A stretch of DNA of 64,000 nt from Candidatus Formimonas warabiya (GCF_002777255.1 NZ_CP017634.1:756903-820902), one strand, 5' to 3'; counted from the stretch's first letter, positions 53,044 through 62,381 are shown. Translations and numbers: made by a program. Notes: generated from the letters alone by a model not told the origin.

Positions 53044-54177
53044 ATGCGAAAAAAGATTAGTGGATGGTTTAGGAGTACATTTAGAAATAAAAAAGAAAGT
53101 TTCATGGGGATTGATATCGGCTCCCGTGATATCAAGTTGGTGGAAATGGCTGGAGGACCGCTGCCTCAAATTGCAGCCATGGGCCGTATTGCCACCCCAC
53201 CCGGTGCTCTTGACGACGGTGCGATTTTGCAAGTGGAACCAGTGGTCAACGCCATTAGGACCGTCATGGAGCAGGCCGGAAATAAATCGAGAAAGGCGGT
53301 CACGATTATTTCCGGGAGAAATGTCATTACCCGGTTCATTAAGCTTCCCAAAATGAGTCCGAAAGAGGTAGCTTCCACATTAAAGTGGGAAGCAGATAAG
53401 TATATCCCTCTTTCCGCTGGAACGGATATGATTGTCGATCATCTCATTCTAGGGAATGTGGAAGAAGAGATCAATCCCCAGATTAACGTTCTTTTGGTGG
53501 GAGTTCCTCGAAAACTAGTTTACCAGGTTTATGAAACCTTTTCCAAGGCAGGTTTGGAATTGTTAGCCGTAGAAATTGAGCCTTTGTCTCTCTGGCGCAG
53601 CATCGGCACTACTACGGCAACAAGAACCGGGTCTCAGGCAATTCGAGAAGAAGGTTTTATTAGTCTGGATATTGGAGCCAAGGCATCCAATTTAGCAATT
53701 TTTCAAGGAGATGAATTGATTTTTTCCCGGTATCTTCCTATGGCCGGGGATGGGATTACAAACGCTGTTTCCCTGGCGACAAGCCTGGAGTTTAATGCGG
53801 CTCAGGTAATTAAGGAAAGGGACGGGGAATTGTTATTGGGGCAAACCGTAGAACAGGCTCCCCCCGATAAAGTTATTCTGGACAAAGCCCTGAAAGAAAG
53901 CCTTCTGCCGTTGGCCGGCGAGATCCGGAGATCCATTGACTTTTACCGGTCCCAGTATAAAAGGGATGAGCCCAAAGTACTGATTATTTCGGGAGGAACG
54001 GCTAAAATGAAGGGATTACCTGCTTTTCTTCAGGCTGAATTGGGGATACCTGTTTCGTTAGGACTGCAGCATATTGCCATCAAAGAGCACTTGACCGACA
54101 AAAAGTCAAAAGAAGTGAAAAACATGGACCCTGCTTTTGCAGTGGCAGTAGGTTTAGCTCTTCGGGAGGTTGAGTAA
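53044..54177 (+). CDS. pilM: Type IV pilus assembly protein PilM
   Basis: A 377-residue actin-like ATPase of the PilM family, with FMGIDIGSRDIKLVEM, the adenosine-binding LDIGAKASNLAIFQ and the late VLIISGGTAKMKGL. PilM docks on the cytoplasmic tail of PilN and links the inner-membrane complex to the motors. ATG 53044 follows AAAGGACAAAA; the TTG 53023 frame adds seven unlikely residues. Its TAA overlaps the pilN ATG. Confidence 0.93.
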   Translation: MRKKISGWFRSTFRNKKESFMGIDIGSRDIKLVEMAGGPLPQIAAMGRIATPPGALDDGAILQVEPVVNAIRTVMEQAGNKSRKAVTIISGRNVITRFIKLPKMSPKEVASTLKWEADKYIPLSAGTDMIVDHLILGNVEEEINPQINVLLVGVPRKLVYQVYETFSKAGLELLAVEIEPLSLWRSIGTTTATRTGSQAIREEGFISLDIGAKASNLAIFQGDELIFSRYLPMAGDGITNAVSLATSLEFNAAQVIKERDGELLLGQTVEQAPPDKVILDKALKESLLPLAGEIRRSIDFYRSQYKRDEPKVLIISGGTAKMKGLPAFLQAELGIPVSLGLQHIAIKEHLTDKKSKEVKNMDPAFAVAVGLALREVE

Positions 54178-54725
54178 TGAAAAAAAACATTAACCTGCTT
54201 CCTGTTGAACTACAAAAAAAGGCCTCTGTGAAAACACAGAGAAATCTGTTGATGATGCTGGCCGGACTGATTGCTTGTACTGTGCTGATTGTTTTTACAG
54301 GTTTTTTTGCCTGGATTAAGATTTGTGAATACAGATTGGCCCATTTAGACCAAAGCATCGCGACGATTATGCCCAAAGACGCTCTGGAAAAGAGCTATCA
54401 GCAAGAAAACCTCCAAATGGAAAAAGATTTGCAGAATTTGGAGCAGATCCAGGAAGGTAGAATTGATTGGACAACCATTCTGCAAGATATGAATAACCAT
54501 CTGCCTCGTGATATGTGGATTACCGGCTTTTCCAGCCAAGGCGGCAAAGTCAGTATTACCGGTTTAACCGCGGATGTTTCCGAGATTGGTGTTTTTATCT
54601 ATGAATTAAACCAGTTGGCCTACTTTTCCGATCTATCTTTAGGAAAAACTGGTGAAGTAACTGCAGGGAACCTTACATTAAATGAGTTCTCTATTGTCGG
54701 AACACTGGTCAAAGGAAGTGAGTGA
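54177..54725 (+). CDS. pilN: Type IV pilus assembly protein PilN
   Basis: A 182-residue bitopic protein. The N-terminal KKNINLLPVELQKK is the PilN INLLP motif that binds PilM. A helix at about 24-43 follows, then a coiled coil and the ferredoxin-like external domain (WITGFSSQGGKVSITGLTADVSEIGVFIYELNQLAYF). It pairs with PilO. Overlaps pilM by one base (TAATG) and pilO by four. Together pilM-N-O is the complete alignment complex expected in a monoderm. Confidence 0.93.
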   Translation: MKKNINLLPVELQKKASVKTQRNLLMMLAGLIACTVLIVFTGFFAWIKICEYRLAHLDQSIATIMPKDALEKSYQQENLQMEKDLQNLEQIQEGRIDWTTILQDMNNHLPRDMWITGFSSQGGKVSITGLTADVSEIGVFIYELNQLAYFSDLSLGKTGEVTAGNLTLNEFSIVGTLVKGSE

Positions 54726-55759
54726 ATAAAATGCTGGAAAAGCTGTCTATCAGAGAAAGAAATTTACTGGCTGTATTACTGGTGGCCATTTTGCTGGGAA
54801 TCGTCTATTTTGGCCTGATTAAACATTTGTATCCCCAATACCACCAGGTAACAGAAGAATTATCGATTAAACGGCAGCGTTTGATAGAAATTAGTGAGAG
54901 GGTTAATCTTTTAAGTAATTTGCAAAGCAAAAACAAAGAGTTGAAGAATAAACTCCAAACTCTCACCGAGTCCTTTAATAAGGAAGTCAGGAACGGGGTT
55001 AACTATTACTGGGTAGGGAAACACGCGGTCGATAATAACGTAATTATTAGTGAAATTATTCCTCAGTCCGTGATTGACAAAGGGCAATATTTGGAAATTC
55101 CTTTAAAAATTACGGTCCGGGGCCAGTATCCCAATGTGTTGAAGTTTATTGAACAGGTTGAAAAAGAGATGCCCAATACATCTGAGGTAAGAGCTTTGGA
55201 CCTGCATCCGGTGGGTTGGGAAGCATTAGCTGCCGCGGACAACAAAGAAACGGCAGAAAAGAGTGAGGATAACCTTGCGGGACAGGTTTCCCAAGTTAAT
55301 TCGCTTTTAAAGAAAGCTGCCAATCCGGAAAAGCAACAGCAAAACCAGTCACCTCAAATGTCTCCTTTAGAAAAACTTATTTCGGACAAGAATCCGGACG
55401 TAACGGCGAAAATTGACATGGTTACCTATGCAGTCAAGTCACCGGAAGTTATTGAAATAGCGAAAGAAAAACCGCTGGGCCGGTGGGATGCCTTTTCCCC
55501 AACTGTGGATGTTCCCGTTGTGGAGCCTACCCCGCCTCAAGAAGGGGAGACTGGAGAGTTCCCATATGACGAAGGTGATCTAGGTTCTCTGGGTGAGGTT
55601 TCCGGGGGTAATAGCGGTACCCCTGATGAAGGTGACAACGCTGGTGAGGAAACGGAGAAACCTCCTGTTCCCGAAGTAATTACTACGGAAACCGGTGATT
55701 ACAGTTTTCCTGTGCGAGAAAATAACCCGGTTGAGGAGGAAGGCTCAGATGAGAAATAA
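54722..55759 (+). CDS. pilO: Type IV pilus assembly protein PilO with acidic C-terminal tail
   Basis: A 345-residue protein. There is an N-terminal membrane helix (about 15-33), a coiled coil (TEELSIKRQRLIEISERVNLL), and the PilO domain to about residue 160 (LEIPLKITVRGQYPNVLKFIEQVEK). A long low-complexity tail follows, rich in P, E, G and D (about 170-345). Usual PilO is about 200 residues, so the tail is an unusual addition; it may interact with the cell wall or the following protein. GTG 54722 is used; ATG 54731 is an alternative. Confidence 0.85.
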   Translation: MNKMLEKLSIRERNLLAVLLVAILLGIVYFGLIKHLYPQYHQVTEELSIKRQRLIEISERVNLLSNLQSKNKELKNKLQTLTESFNKEVRNGVNYYWVGKHAVDNNVIISEIIPQSVIDKGQYLEIPLKITVRGQYPNVLKFIEQVEKEMPNTSEVRALDLHPVGWEALAAADNKETAEKSEDNLAGQVSQVNSLLKKAANPEKQQQNQSPQMSPLEKLISDKNPDVTAKIDMVTYAVKSPEVIEIAKEKPLGRWDAFSPTVDVPVVEPTPPQEGETGEFPYDEGDLGSLGEVSGGNSGTPDEGDNAGEETEKPPVPEVITTETGDYSFPVRENNPVEEEGSDEK

Positions 55760-56930
55760 AGCCGGTTTATTGGGTTTATTGTTAATACTGATCCTCATGG
55801 TATGGCACTCTATTTCCTTTGCTGCCGAGGTTTTTACCACAAAAAGCATTCCCGTTACCTACCGGGGGATTAAAATTATTGTTAATGGTAAACAAATCCC
55901 TGGAGAAGAACCATTAGTCTTAGACAACAAGGGGATCATCATGGTTCCGGTACGGACCGTGGCAGAGGCAACAGGCAAGCAGGTGGTATGGGATGAAAAG
56001 GTCAATACGATTTACATCGGGAATCTATCTTCCCAAGCCCAAACACCTAAGTCAAGCGCCAAAACAGGAACCCCTCAACCAAAACAAGGGCAGATTATTC
56101 CGGTTACTTACCGTAATATTAGAATCATGGCCGGAGGGAAAATTATCAGCGGGGAAGAACCCTTTATTATGGACCGTACCGGAACTGTGATGGTGCCTGT
56201 GCGTACCGTGTCGGAAGCACTGGGAAAATCTGTGGTTTGGGACCCGAAAAAAAATACTCTTACCATTAGTGCGGGAGGTGTTGCTTCCACATCGGCTGGG
56301 GTCGCGCAAGATAAAACGGCATCATTTTCCCGCCTGGAGGACATGATGGTGTTGCGCAATGTGGGACCCTTTTTCCGGCAAACGGACAAGCCATTTATGA
56401 TCGCAGCCGGAGCCCACTCCCATGGTTTAGGCGTTCGCTTAACAGGTGGACATGCAGAAGTGGTGATTCGCACCAACGGAAAATACAAAGCCATTGAAGG
56501 GTGGCTGGGTGTAGATGACGAAACCAAAAATTCTAATGGTGCCTTCTTTTTTTCCATACAAACTGATAATAAAGAGGTTCCCAGCTTTTATGAAATAAAT
56601 GGCGGCGCTGAAAAAATCAAAGGAAACGTCCCTGATTTTACTCTTGAAGAACCCAAAGACCTAAATGGACCTATAGACGAGGAGGCCGACGAAGAGGAGG
56701 ATATTCACAAGGTGACTTATCCCGTAAACACAGATCTGTTAGAAAAAACGCCGGTATTCGTAAGTGGTCCGATTCTGCCGGCATCTTATCCCCGGTATAT
56801 CAGTCCTACCGTAACGGACATTAGCGGTGCTCTCACCGTAACACTCACGGTGACTTGGGTAGCGGGATCAGAAGGAGATTATCCTGATCTTACAGCAGTC
56901 TTAGCCGACTTTAAATTCATCAAACAGTAG
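55749..56930 (+). CDS. Secreted protein with two copper amine oxidase-N repeats and NPCBM domain
   Basis: A 393-residue secreted protein with signal peptide RNKAGLLGLLLILILMVWHS. Two tandem copper-amine-oxidase N-terminal-like repeats follow (about 40-90 and 120-170; VMVPVRTVSEALGKSVVWDPKKNTL is typical of the second). A C-terminal NPCBM-like carbohydrate-binding domain contains GAHSHGLGVRL. The start ATG 55749 overlaps pilO by 11 bases. It is the last gene of the pilus operon, where Gram-negatives have pilP/pilQ. It could anchor the pilus complex to wall polymers. Confidence 0.85.
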   Translation: MRNKAGLLGLLLILILMVWHSISFAAEVFTTKSIPVTYRGIKIIVNGKQIPGEEPLVLDNKGIIMVPVRTVAEATGKQVVWDEKVNTIYIGNLSSQAQTPKSSAKTGTPQPKQGQIIPVTYRNIRIMAGGKIISGEEPFIMDRTGTVMVPVRTVSEALGKSVVWDPKKNTLTISAGGVASTSAGVAQDKTASFSRLEDMMVLRNVGPFFRQTDKPFMIAAGAHSHGLGVRLTGGHAEVVIRTNGKYKAIEGWLGVDDETKNSNGAFFFSIQTDNKEVPSFYEINGGAEKIKGNVPDFTLEEPKDLNGPIDEEADEEEDIHKVTYPVNTDLLEKTPVFVSGPILPASYPRYISPTVTDISGALTVTLTVTWVAGSEGDYPDLTAVLADFKFIKQ

Positions 56931-56950
56931 TATTGTAAAAAAAGCCCAAA

Positions 56951-56984
56951 AAACAAGCAGGTCCGAAAAAAAACCTGCTTGTTT
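56951..56984. terminator. Bidirectional terminator between the pilus operon and hsp20
   Basis: AAACAAGCAGGT (56951-56962) and ACCTGCTTGTTT (56973-56984) form a perfect stem with an A-rich loop. T-rich flanks on both sides suit both converging units. Confidence 0.9.
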
Positions 56985-57001
56985 CCTTTTTTAAGGTAAC
57001 T

Positions 57002-57445
57002 TTAGTCGATTTCGATTTTGGTTCCTTTTTTTGCTTCCGGCTCCATTTTGGGCAGAACGACTGTGAGAACACCGTTTTCATATTTGGCACCCACCGCTTG
57101 TTTGTTGATATTTCTTACTAAAAAGCTGCGCGTCAGGGAGCCGAATCGGCGTTCTCTCCGCAGGTAATGCTCCCCTTTCTCCTCAGTTTCTTGATTCTTT
57201 TCCGCTGCAATCGTCAGGCGGTCTTCATCCAGATCAATGCTAATTTCTTCTTTACGGTAGCCGGGCAGTTCCGCTTCAATCACATATTCCTTTTCATTTT
57301 CGCTGATATCCACCTTGAGTTGATTGCTGGAATAAAAAGGCAGTTGGTCATTGAAGATGTTTTCGAAAAAATTGTCCAGTTTAAAAGGGTCCTCAAACTT
57401 TCCTACCAACGCGTTCTTTTTCCCATAGGGGGTTAATCCGAACAT
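57002..57445 (-). CDS. hsp20: Hsp20 family small heat-shock protein
   Basis: A 147-residue alpha-crystallin-domain chaperone that binds unfolding proteins without ATP. The ACD spans about residues 42-140: KVDISENEKEYVIEAELPGYRKEEISIDL, LRRERRFGSLTRSFLV, and the ENGVLTVVLPK segment. ATG 57445 (minus strand) has TTAGGAGGCGAGG as its ribosome site. It is the only clear minus-strand gene in the window. Its promoter region contains two CtsR-like operators, so heat-shock regulation is likely. Confidence 0.95.
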   Translation of the reverse strand: MFGLTPYGKKNALVGKFEDPFKLDNFFENIFNDQLPFYSSNQLKVDISENEKEYVIEAELPGYRKEEISIDLDEDRLTIAAEKNQETEEKGEHYLRRERRFGSLTRSFLVRNINKQAVGAKYENGVLTVVLPKMEPEAKKGTKIEID

Positions 57446-57473
57446 TTTCCTCGCCTCCTAAAAAATTTATATT

Positions 57474-57490
57474 TCTGACCTTCTTTGACC
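57474..57490 (-). promoter_or_regulatory. CtsR-like operator, box 1, upstream of hsp20
   Basis: On the minus strand the site reads GGTCAAA-GAA-GGTCAGA. The CtsR consensus is a GGTCAAA heptad repeated after three bases; one mismatch. It covers the likely transcription start. Confidence 0.75.
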
Positions 57491-57492
57491 AT

Positions 57493-57520
57493 ATCATAAC
57501 ATAAACAAAAAAATATTCAA
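57493..57520 (-). promoter_or_regulatory. Promoter of hsp20
   Basis: On the minus strand TTGAAT (57520-57515), a 16-bp spacer and TATGAT (57498-57493). CtsR box 1 begins three bases after the -10. Confidence 0.6.
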
Positions 57521-57528
57521 ATCGGAAA

Positions 57529-57545
57529 TTTGACCATCTCTGATC
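57529..57545 (-). promoter_or_regulatory. CtsR-like operator, box 2
   Basis: On the minus strand GATCAGA-GAT-GGTCAAA. The second heptad is perfect and the first has two mismatches. It lies upstream of the -35. Confidence 0.5.
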
Positions 57546-57722
57546 AATAGGTGGGAAAGAGCCAAAATAGATCTAAAAAGGTATTTCACACAAGTTTTTT
57601 CATTTAAAATCGCTTATTTTCACAACAGCCTGACCTATGCTGTTAGTTAGATCCGGATCCTTAAAACTGTGCTCACGTATCCCGGGATTTGCCCGGTAAA
57701 ATTTTGCTCCCTTGGCCGGCAA

Positions 57723-57751
57723 TTGACAAACCAAAAATTTCCGGTCATAAT
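57723..57751 (+). promoter_or_regulatory. Sigma-A-type promoter of the aroC operon
   Basis: TTGACA (57723-57728), 17-bp spacer, CATAAT (57746-57751). A short hairpin (AACACG/CGTGTT) follows at the expected 5' end. The stretch 57550-57720 holds no gene that I can see. Confidence 0.7.
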
Positions 57752-57817
57752 AAAGTAACACGTGAAATCGGCGTGTTTCTTATTGTTTAAATCATTTTAT
57801 ACTTTAGGAGGCAGGCT

Positions 57818-58981
57818 ATGCGATATTTGACGGCAGGCGAATCTCATGGACCGGCTTTAACAGCTGTGATTGAAGGTATTCCGGCAAATTTACCGCTGGC
57901 GCCCGATCTGATAAATGGAGAACTGGCCAGGCGCCAAATGGGATACGGACGGGGGGGCCGTATGTTAATTGAAAAGGATCAAGTGGAAATATTGTCAGGA
58001 ATACGTAACGGATCAACCTTAGGTAGTCCTATTACCTTGCAGATCAGAAACCGTGACTGGATAAACTGGGAAAAAATTATGAGTCCGCTTTCCGGGGCAG
58101 AAATAGAAATAAAAAAAATTACCCGGCCTCGTCCCGGTCATGCCGATCTATCTGGGAGCATAAAATATCAGCAGGGTGATATGCGCAATATTCTGGAAAG
58201 GTCAAGTGCCCGGGAAACTGCGGCCAGAGTCGCTGTAGGAGCGATAGCAAAAGGGTTGCTTCGGGAAATCGGGGTGTTTGTTTGGGGGCATGTCGTGGCT
58301 TTAGGAAATGTCCAGACAGGAAAAACAATACCTGATGGGGAACCCAGCGAGTTTTTTAACCAGGTTGAAAAGTCTCCTGTTCGATGTGGTGATCCGGAAA
58401 CCTCTCACAAAATGATGTTTGCTATTGATCAGGCGAAAGCCACGGGAGATACCTTAGGGGGAATTTTTGAGATTATGATCGCAGGGATACCAATAGGTTT
58501 AGGAAGTCATGTTCACTGGGATCGAAAACTAGATGGTCGTTTAGCCTGTGCCTTGATGAGTATTCAGGGAATTAAGGGTGTGGAAATAGGATTAGGCTTT
58601 CAATCAGCACGCCTTCCTGGCTCTCAAGTTCACGATGAAATCGGTTATTCGCAGGCCAAAGGCCTTTATAGAATGACCAACCGGGCAGGAGGTATTGAGG
58701 GCGGCATGTCCAATGGTGAGCCCATAGTTCTACGCGGGGCGATGAAGCCGATCCCGACTTTGATCAAGCCCCTAAATACTGTGGATATGGAAAATAAATG
58801 TCCGGTACAAGCACAGGTGGAACGATCAGACGTTTGTGCTGTTCCTGCCGCGTCTGTGATAGGAGAGGCAGTGACCGCATGGGAAATAGCCCAATTGGTA
58901 TTGGAAAAATTTGGAGGGGACACCATGGCCGAACTAAAAGAAAGGATGGAAGAATACAGAAAATACGTAAAGCAGGTGTGA
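57818..58981 (+). CDS. aroC: Chorismate synthase
   Basis: AroC converts EPSP to chorismate with reduced FMN. The 387-residue protein has the opening [22 protein letters not shown], the [11 protein letters not shown] segment, RPGHADLSG, the conserved [15 protein letters not shown], and [13 protein letters not shown] near the C-terminus. All three PROSITE-type signatures are in place. ATG 57818 follows TAGGAGGCAGG, with a sigma-A-like promoter 70 bp upstream. aroK and aroB follow without gaps. Confidence 0.97.
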   Translation: MRYLTAGESHGPALTAVIEGIPANLPLAPDLINGELARRQMGYGRGGRMLIEKDQVEILSGIRNGSTLGSPITLQIRNRDWINWEKIMSPLSGAEIEIKKITRPRPGHADLSGSIKYQQGDMRNILERSSARETAARVAVGAIAKGLLREIGVFVWGHVVALGNVQTGKTIPDGEPSEFFNQVEKSPVRCGDPETSHKMMFAIDQAKATGDTLGGIFEIMIAGIPIGLGSHVHWDRKLDGRLACALMSIQGIKGVEIGLGFQSARLPGSQVHDEIGYSQAKGLYRMTNRAGGIEGGMSNGEPIVLRGAMKPIPTLIKPLNTVDMENKCPVQAQVERSDVCAVPAASVIGEAVTAWEIAQLVLEKFGGDTMAELKERMEEYRKYVKQV

Positions 58982-58985
58982 TTGT

Positions 58986-59513
58986 ATGCAAAATGTGGTA
59001 CTGATAGGTTTAATGGGTACGGGGAAAAGTGCCGTAGGCCGGGTTGTTGCCCGTTTACTCCATTATGAATTTGTAGATACGGATCAAATGGTTGAAGAAG
59101 TAACCGGCTTGCCCATCAAAGAAATATTTCGGAAGTACGGAGAAACCCGGTTTCGGTCAGAAGAAGCGCTGGCAATCAGTAAAATAGCAGATAAAGAAAA
59201 CATGGTGATCGCAACTGGCGGGGGAGCACTGATAGGCCCCCGGAATGTGGAATTATTGAAAAGGAAAGGTTATTTTGTTTTGCTTACTGCGGATCCGGAA
59301 GTAATATTTGAACGAGTTTCACGAAAAAATAACAGACCCTTGCTGGCTAGGGGCAGGAATTTAGAATACATTAAGCAGCTCCTGCAAGACAGAGGACCCT
59401 GTTATTCCCAATGTGCCGATCTGATCATTGACACCTCTCGTTTGGATATTGCAGATGCCGCCGAAAAAATAGTCCACATGGCAAGGGAAGAAGGTCTTCA
59501 TGAAAAAAGTTAA
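58986..59513 (+). CDS. aroK: Shikimate kinase
   Basis: A 175-residue kinase phosphorylating shikimate at O3. It has the P-loop GLMGTGKSAVG (residues 6-16), DTDQMVEEVTGLPIKEIFRKYGETRFR (substrate-binding Asp and Arg), ATGGGAL, and the lid arginine segment NNRPLLARG. Starts 4 bp after aroC and overlaps aroB by 14 bp, so the three are translationally coupled. Confidence 0.96.
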   Translation: MQNVVLIGLMGTGKSAVGRVVARLLHYEFVDTDQMVEEVTGLPIKEIFRKYGETRFRSEEALAISKIADKENMVIATGGGALIGPRNVELLKRKGYFVLLTADPEVIFERVSRKNNRPLLARGRNLEYIKQLLQDRGPCYSQCADLIIDTSRLDIADAAEKIVHMAREEGLHEKS

Positions 59514-60585
59514 AGTTTCTTTGACAACACGCAGCTATTGCATCTTAGTGGGATCAGGTACTCTGAACAGCCTGGCTGAGGAACTGGCCAAATTAGGACT
59601 TAAGGGTAAGGTCCTGATGGTGACCAATACCACAGTGGAGCCTTTGTACGGAAAGATTCTCATCGATGAACTAACCAGCTCAGGATATGCGGTTTCTTCC
59701 CTCGTGCTACCTGATGGAGAGAATTTTAAGAGTCTAGAAACAACTGCCCAAATTTATGATGCTATTCTGGAAGCGGGATTGGATCGCCAAGGGATTATTT
59801 TAGCTTTGGGCGGAGGGGTCATAGGGGATATGGCCGGTTTTGCTGCGGCAACTTATATGAGAGGAATTAATTTTGTTCAGGTGCCTACCACATTATTAGC
59901 TCAAGTGGATGCCAGTGTGGGGGGCAAGGTGGCGGTAAACCATCCCAGAGGGAAAAACTTGATTGGATCTTTTTACCAGCCGAGTCTGGTTTTCATTGAT
60001 ACTGCCACGCTGGATACTCTGCCGGTGAGAGAAATATTATCCGGGTTATCCGAAGTGATCAAGTACGGCATCATTACGGATCCGGAACTTTTTTCCTATC
60101 TTGAAGTGAATGTAATTGCTCGTGGAATAAGGGGAAAAGAATTTTTTATTGATATTGTGGAAAAATCGTGTGCTATTAAAGCTAAGGTGGTAAGCAGAGA
60201 TGAACGAGAAGAAAATGTGCGGGCCATTTTGAATTTTGGACATACCATTGGTCACGGTATAGAAGCGGCTACACATTATCAGGTTTTTCGTCATGGAGAG
60301 GCGGTTGCCATCGGTATGATGGGAGCAGCCTGCATCTCCCGGGAAATGGGATTAATTTCTGCTCCTGAGGTTGAGCGCATCAGAAGCCTAATTATTTCCG
60401 TAGGGTTGCCCGTTTATTTTTCCGGGATAGCCTGGGAGGAAATCTGGTATCATATGCAAGCGGATAAAAAGGCGAAAGACGGAAATATTAACTTTATTCT
60501 CCCCACATCCATCGGTTCTGTGGTGATTTCTCCAGTGGATCCTCACACTATCCGAAAAGTGGTAGAGTCAGAATTAATCCGGTAA
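59500..60585 (+). CDS. aroB: 3-Dehydroquinate synthase
   Basis: AroB makes 3-dehydroquinate from DAHP using NAD and a divalent metal. The 361-residue protein shows LPDGENFKSLE, the NAD site GGGVIGDMAGFAAATYMRGI, VPTTLLAQVDASVGGK, and the metal ligands in LSEVIKYG, NFGHTIGHGIE and FRHGEAVAIGM. Start ATG 59500 overlaps aroK. The aroC-aroK-aroB unit covers three of the seven chorismate steps; aroE is separate at 39942. Confidence 0.97.
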   Translation: MKKVKVSLTTRSYCILVGSGTLNSLAEELAKLGLKGKVLMVTNTTVEPLYGKILIDELTSSGYAVSSLVLPDGENFKSLETTAQIYDAILEAGLDRQGIILALGGGVIGDMAGFAAATYMRGINFVQVPTTLLAQVDASVGGKVAVNHPRGKNLIGSFYQPSLVFIDTATLDTLPVREILSGLSEVIKYGIITDPELFSYLEVNVIARGIRGKEFFIDIVEKSCAIKAKVVSRDEREENVRAILNFGHTIGHGIEAATHYQVFRHGEAVAIGMMGAACISREMGLISAPEVERIRSLIISVGLPVYFSGIAWEEIWYHMQADKKAKDGNINFILPTSIGSVVISPVDPHTIRKVVESELIR

Positions 60586-60619
60586 AATTCTGCTGTTTTT
60601 TGAAAGGAATGTTTGCGGA

Positions 60620-62038
60620 ATGCTTTCGAAAAATGAATTGGAAAAAATTCTTGATGCTGCTTTAGAAGAAGGAGGCGACTTCGCAGAGATCTTTGTGGAA
60701 AAGAAATTTACCACCGGAATCGGCTGTGAAGATAATCGTATTGAACAGGTTGACTCAGGAGTTGACCTGGGTGCCGGAATGCGGGTGATCAAAGGTGATA
60801 CCACTTCGTATGCCTATACAAACGATCTCTCTCTTCATGGGCTAATGCAGGTAGCGAATATCGCCTCCCGGGCGGCAGCCGGTTCGCGACAAGGGACTCC
60901 GGTAAAAATAACTAAGCGTTTTCCTCAATTTGATTTTGACATTGAATTACCGCCTGATATGGTTCCCGTTGCGAACAAAGTGGAACAAGTAGAACGGGCG
61001 AATCGAGCCGCCCGACGAGTGGATGAAAGAATCAAGCAGGTTTCCGTAGGATTAGGCGATGTGATTCAGGATGTAGTCATGGCAAATTCCGATGGGATCT
61101 ATGTGGAAGACAAGAGAATTCGGACCCGTTTCGTTGTCAATGCGGTAGGCTCTGCAGCCGGTCAGATTCAAACCGGTTTTGAGTCGTTAGGGGGAACTCA
61201 GGGTTTTGAAATTTTTCGCCGTTACTCCACAGAAGAATTGGCAGAGGCAGCTAGCCGCAGGGCACTTTTGTTGTTGGAAGCGGCCCCTGCCCCGGCTGGT
61301 AAGATGCCCGTCGTTATGTCAGCTGAAGCTGGTGGTACCATGGTTCACGAAGCATGCGGTCACGGATTGGAAGCAGACTTAGTGCAAAAAAAGCTTTCGG
61401 TTTATGGGGAAAAAATTGGACAGCAGGTGGCTTCTCCCCTGGTGACAGTGGTTGATGATGCTACAATCAAAGGAAAGTATGGCACTCTCCGTTTTGATGA
61501 TGAAGGCAATCCTGGTCAAAAGAAAACATTGATTGACAAAGGAATCCTTAAAGGCTTTATGTATGATAATTTAACTGCCAAAAAAAGCCAAAGACCACCT
61601 ACAGGAAACGGACGCCGAGAATCGTTCAAGGATAAACCGATTCCCCGCATGACAAATACCTATATTGCACCTGGTAAGGACGATCCGGAAAAAATTATCC
61701 AGAACACAACATACGGGTTGCTGGTGCGCAAAATGGGAGGTGGTCAGGTTAATACTACAAATGGTGATTTTGTTTTTGATGTGGCTGAGGGTTATATGAT
61801 TCAGGATGGTGAGGTAACGAACCCTGTCCGGGGTGCTACCCTGACAGGAAACGGCCCTGAAACATTGACCTTAGTAGATAGGATAGGGAAAGATCTAGGG
61901 TTTGCTATCGGAACCTGCGGAAAAGATGGGCAGGGGGTTCCGGTATCCGATGCCCAGCCTACGATTCGGATAAAAGAGATGATTGTCGGGGGCACAGTTC
62001 ATGTTTCCCCTTCATCCCATATGATCAGGCGGCTATAA
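60620..62038 (+). CDS. tldD: TldD/PmbA-family metalloprotease TldD
   Basis: A 472-residue zinc metallopeptidase half. The TldD signature HEACGHGLEADLV (HExxxH) is near residue 240, with TVVDDATIKGKYGTLRFDDEGNPG and FKDKPIPRMTNTYIAPGKDDP. TldD acts as a heterodimer with TldE/PmbA to degrade small unfolded peptides (for instance the microcin B17 leader and CcdA). The partner gene is normally next to it; here a terminator and unrelated accessory DNA follow. ATG 60620 follows GAAAGGAATGTTTG. Confidence 0.93.
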   Translation: MLSKNELEKILDAALEEGGDFAEIFVEKKFTTGIGCEDNRIEQVDSGVDLGAGMRVIKGDTTSYAYTNDLSLHGLMQVANIASRAAAGSRQGTPVKITKRFPQFDFDIELPPDMVPVANKVEQVERANRAARRVDERIKQVSVGLGDVIQDVVMANSDGIYVEDKRIRTRFVVNAVGSAAGQIQTGFESLGGTQGFEIFRRYSTEELAEAASRRALLLLEAAPAPAGKMPVVMSAEAGGTMVHEACGHGLEADLVQKKLSVYGEKIGQQVASPLVTVVDDATIKGKYGTLRFDDEGNPGQKKTLIDKGILKGFMYDNLTAKKSQRPPTGNGRRESFKDKPIPRMTNTYIAPGKDDPEKIIQNTTYGLLVRKMGGGQVNTTNGDFVFDVAEGYMIQDGEVTNPVRGATLTGNGPETLTLVDRIGKDLGFAIGTCGKDGQGVPVSDAQPTIRIKEMIVGGTVHVSPSSHMIRRL

Positions 62039-62067
62039 AGAACTCTTATAAATTACGAACTTACGTC

Positions 62068-62094
62068 AAAGCGCGGCAATATGCCGCGCTTTTT
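62068..62094 (+). terminator. Terminator after tldD
   Basis: AAAGCGCGGCA (62068-62078) and TGCCGCGCTTT (62082-62092) pair perfectly around ATA, followed by more T. Confidence 0.93.
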
Positions 62095-62095
62095 C

Positions 62096-62225
62096 TGATG
62101 CGCCGGGCATGGGTGCAGTCTAACGGTATAAGTCCCGAGTGCGGAAAATCTGCACGCCGCTGTCTTCTACCAACCACTTAATCGAGAATAACGATGGCAG
62201 CGTTCAGTATCTAGAATTGACTTTA
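62096..62225 (+). mobile_element. Possible group II intron 5' remnant
   Basis: The stretch GCGCCGGGC...GGGTGCAGTCTAACGG and TATAAGTCCCGAGTGCGG resembles the beginning of domain I of bacterial group II introns, including a GTGCGG/CTGCAC hairpin and CGCTGTC paired with GGCAGCG. No reverse transcriptase frame and no domain V is seen, so if genuine it is a fragment. The rest of 62225-62381 is AT-rich with no gene recognised. Confidence 0.35.
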
Positions 62226-62381
62226 AAATATCTAACTTATAGACTTAATAATATAAAAGCAAAGAAAAATTTAGACAAAATAAAAAAATTGAATATGCCG
62301 TGCAAATGCCATTTTAGGGGAATCGGAATAAAAAGGTAACTAGAAACATTATAAATAATAAAATTAAAGGAGAGATAAGTA

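Noticed and set aside
62139..62339. 66-residue frame in the gap after tldD
   Set aside because: It starts inside the possible intron remnant, has no ribosome site and no family resemblance.
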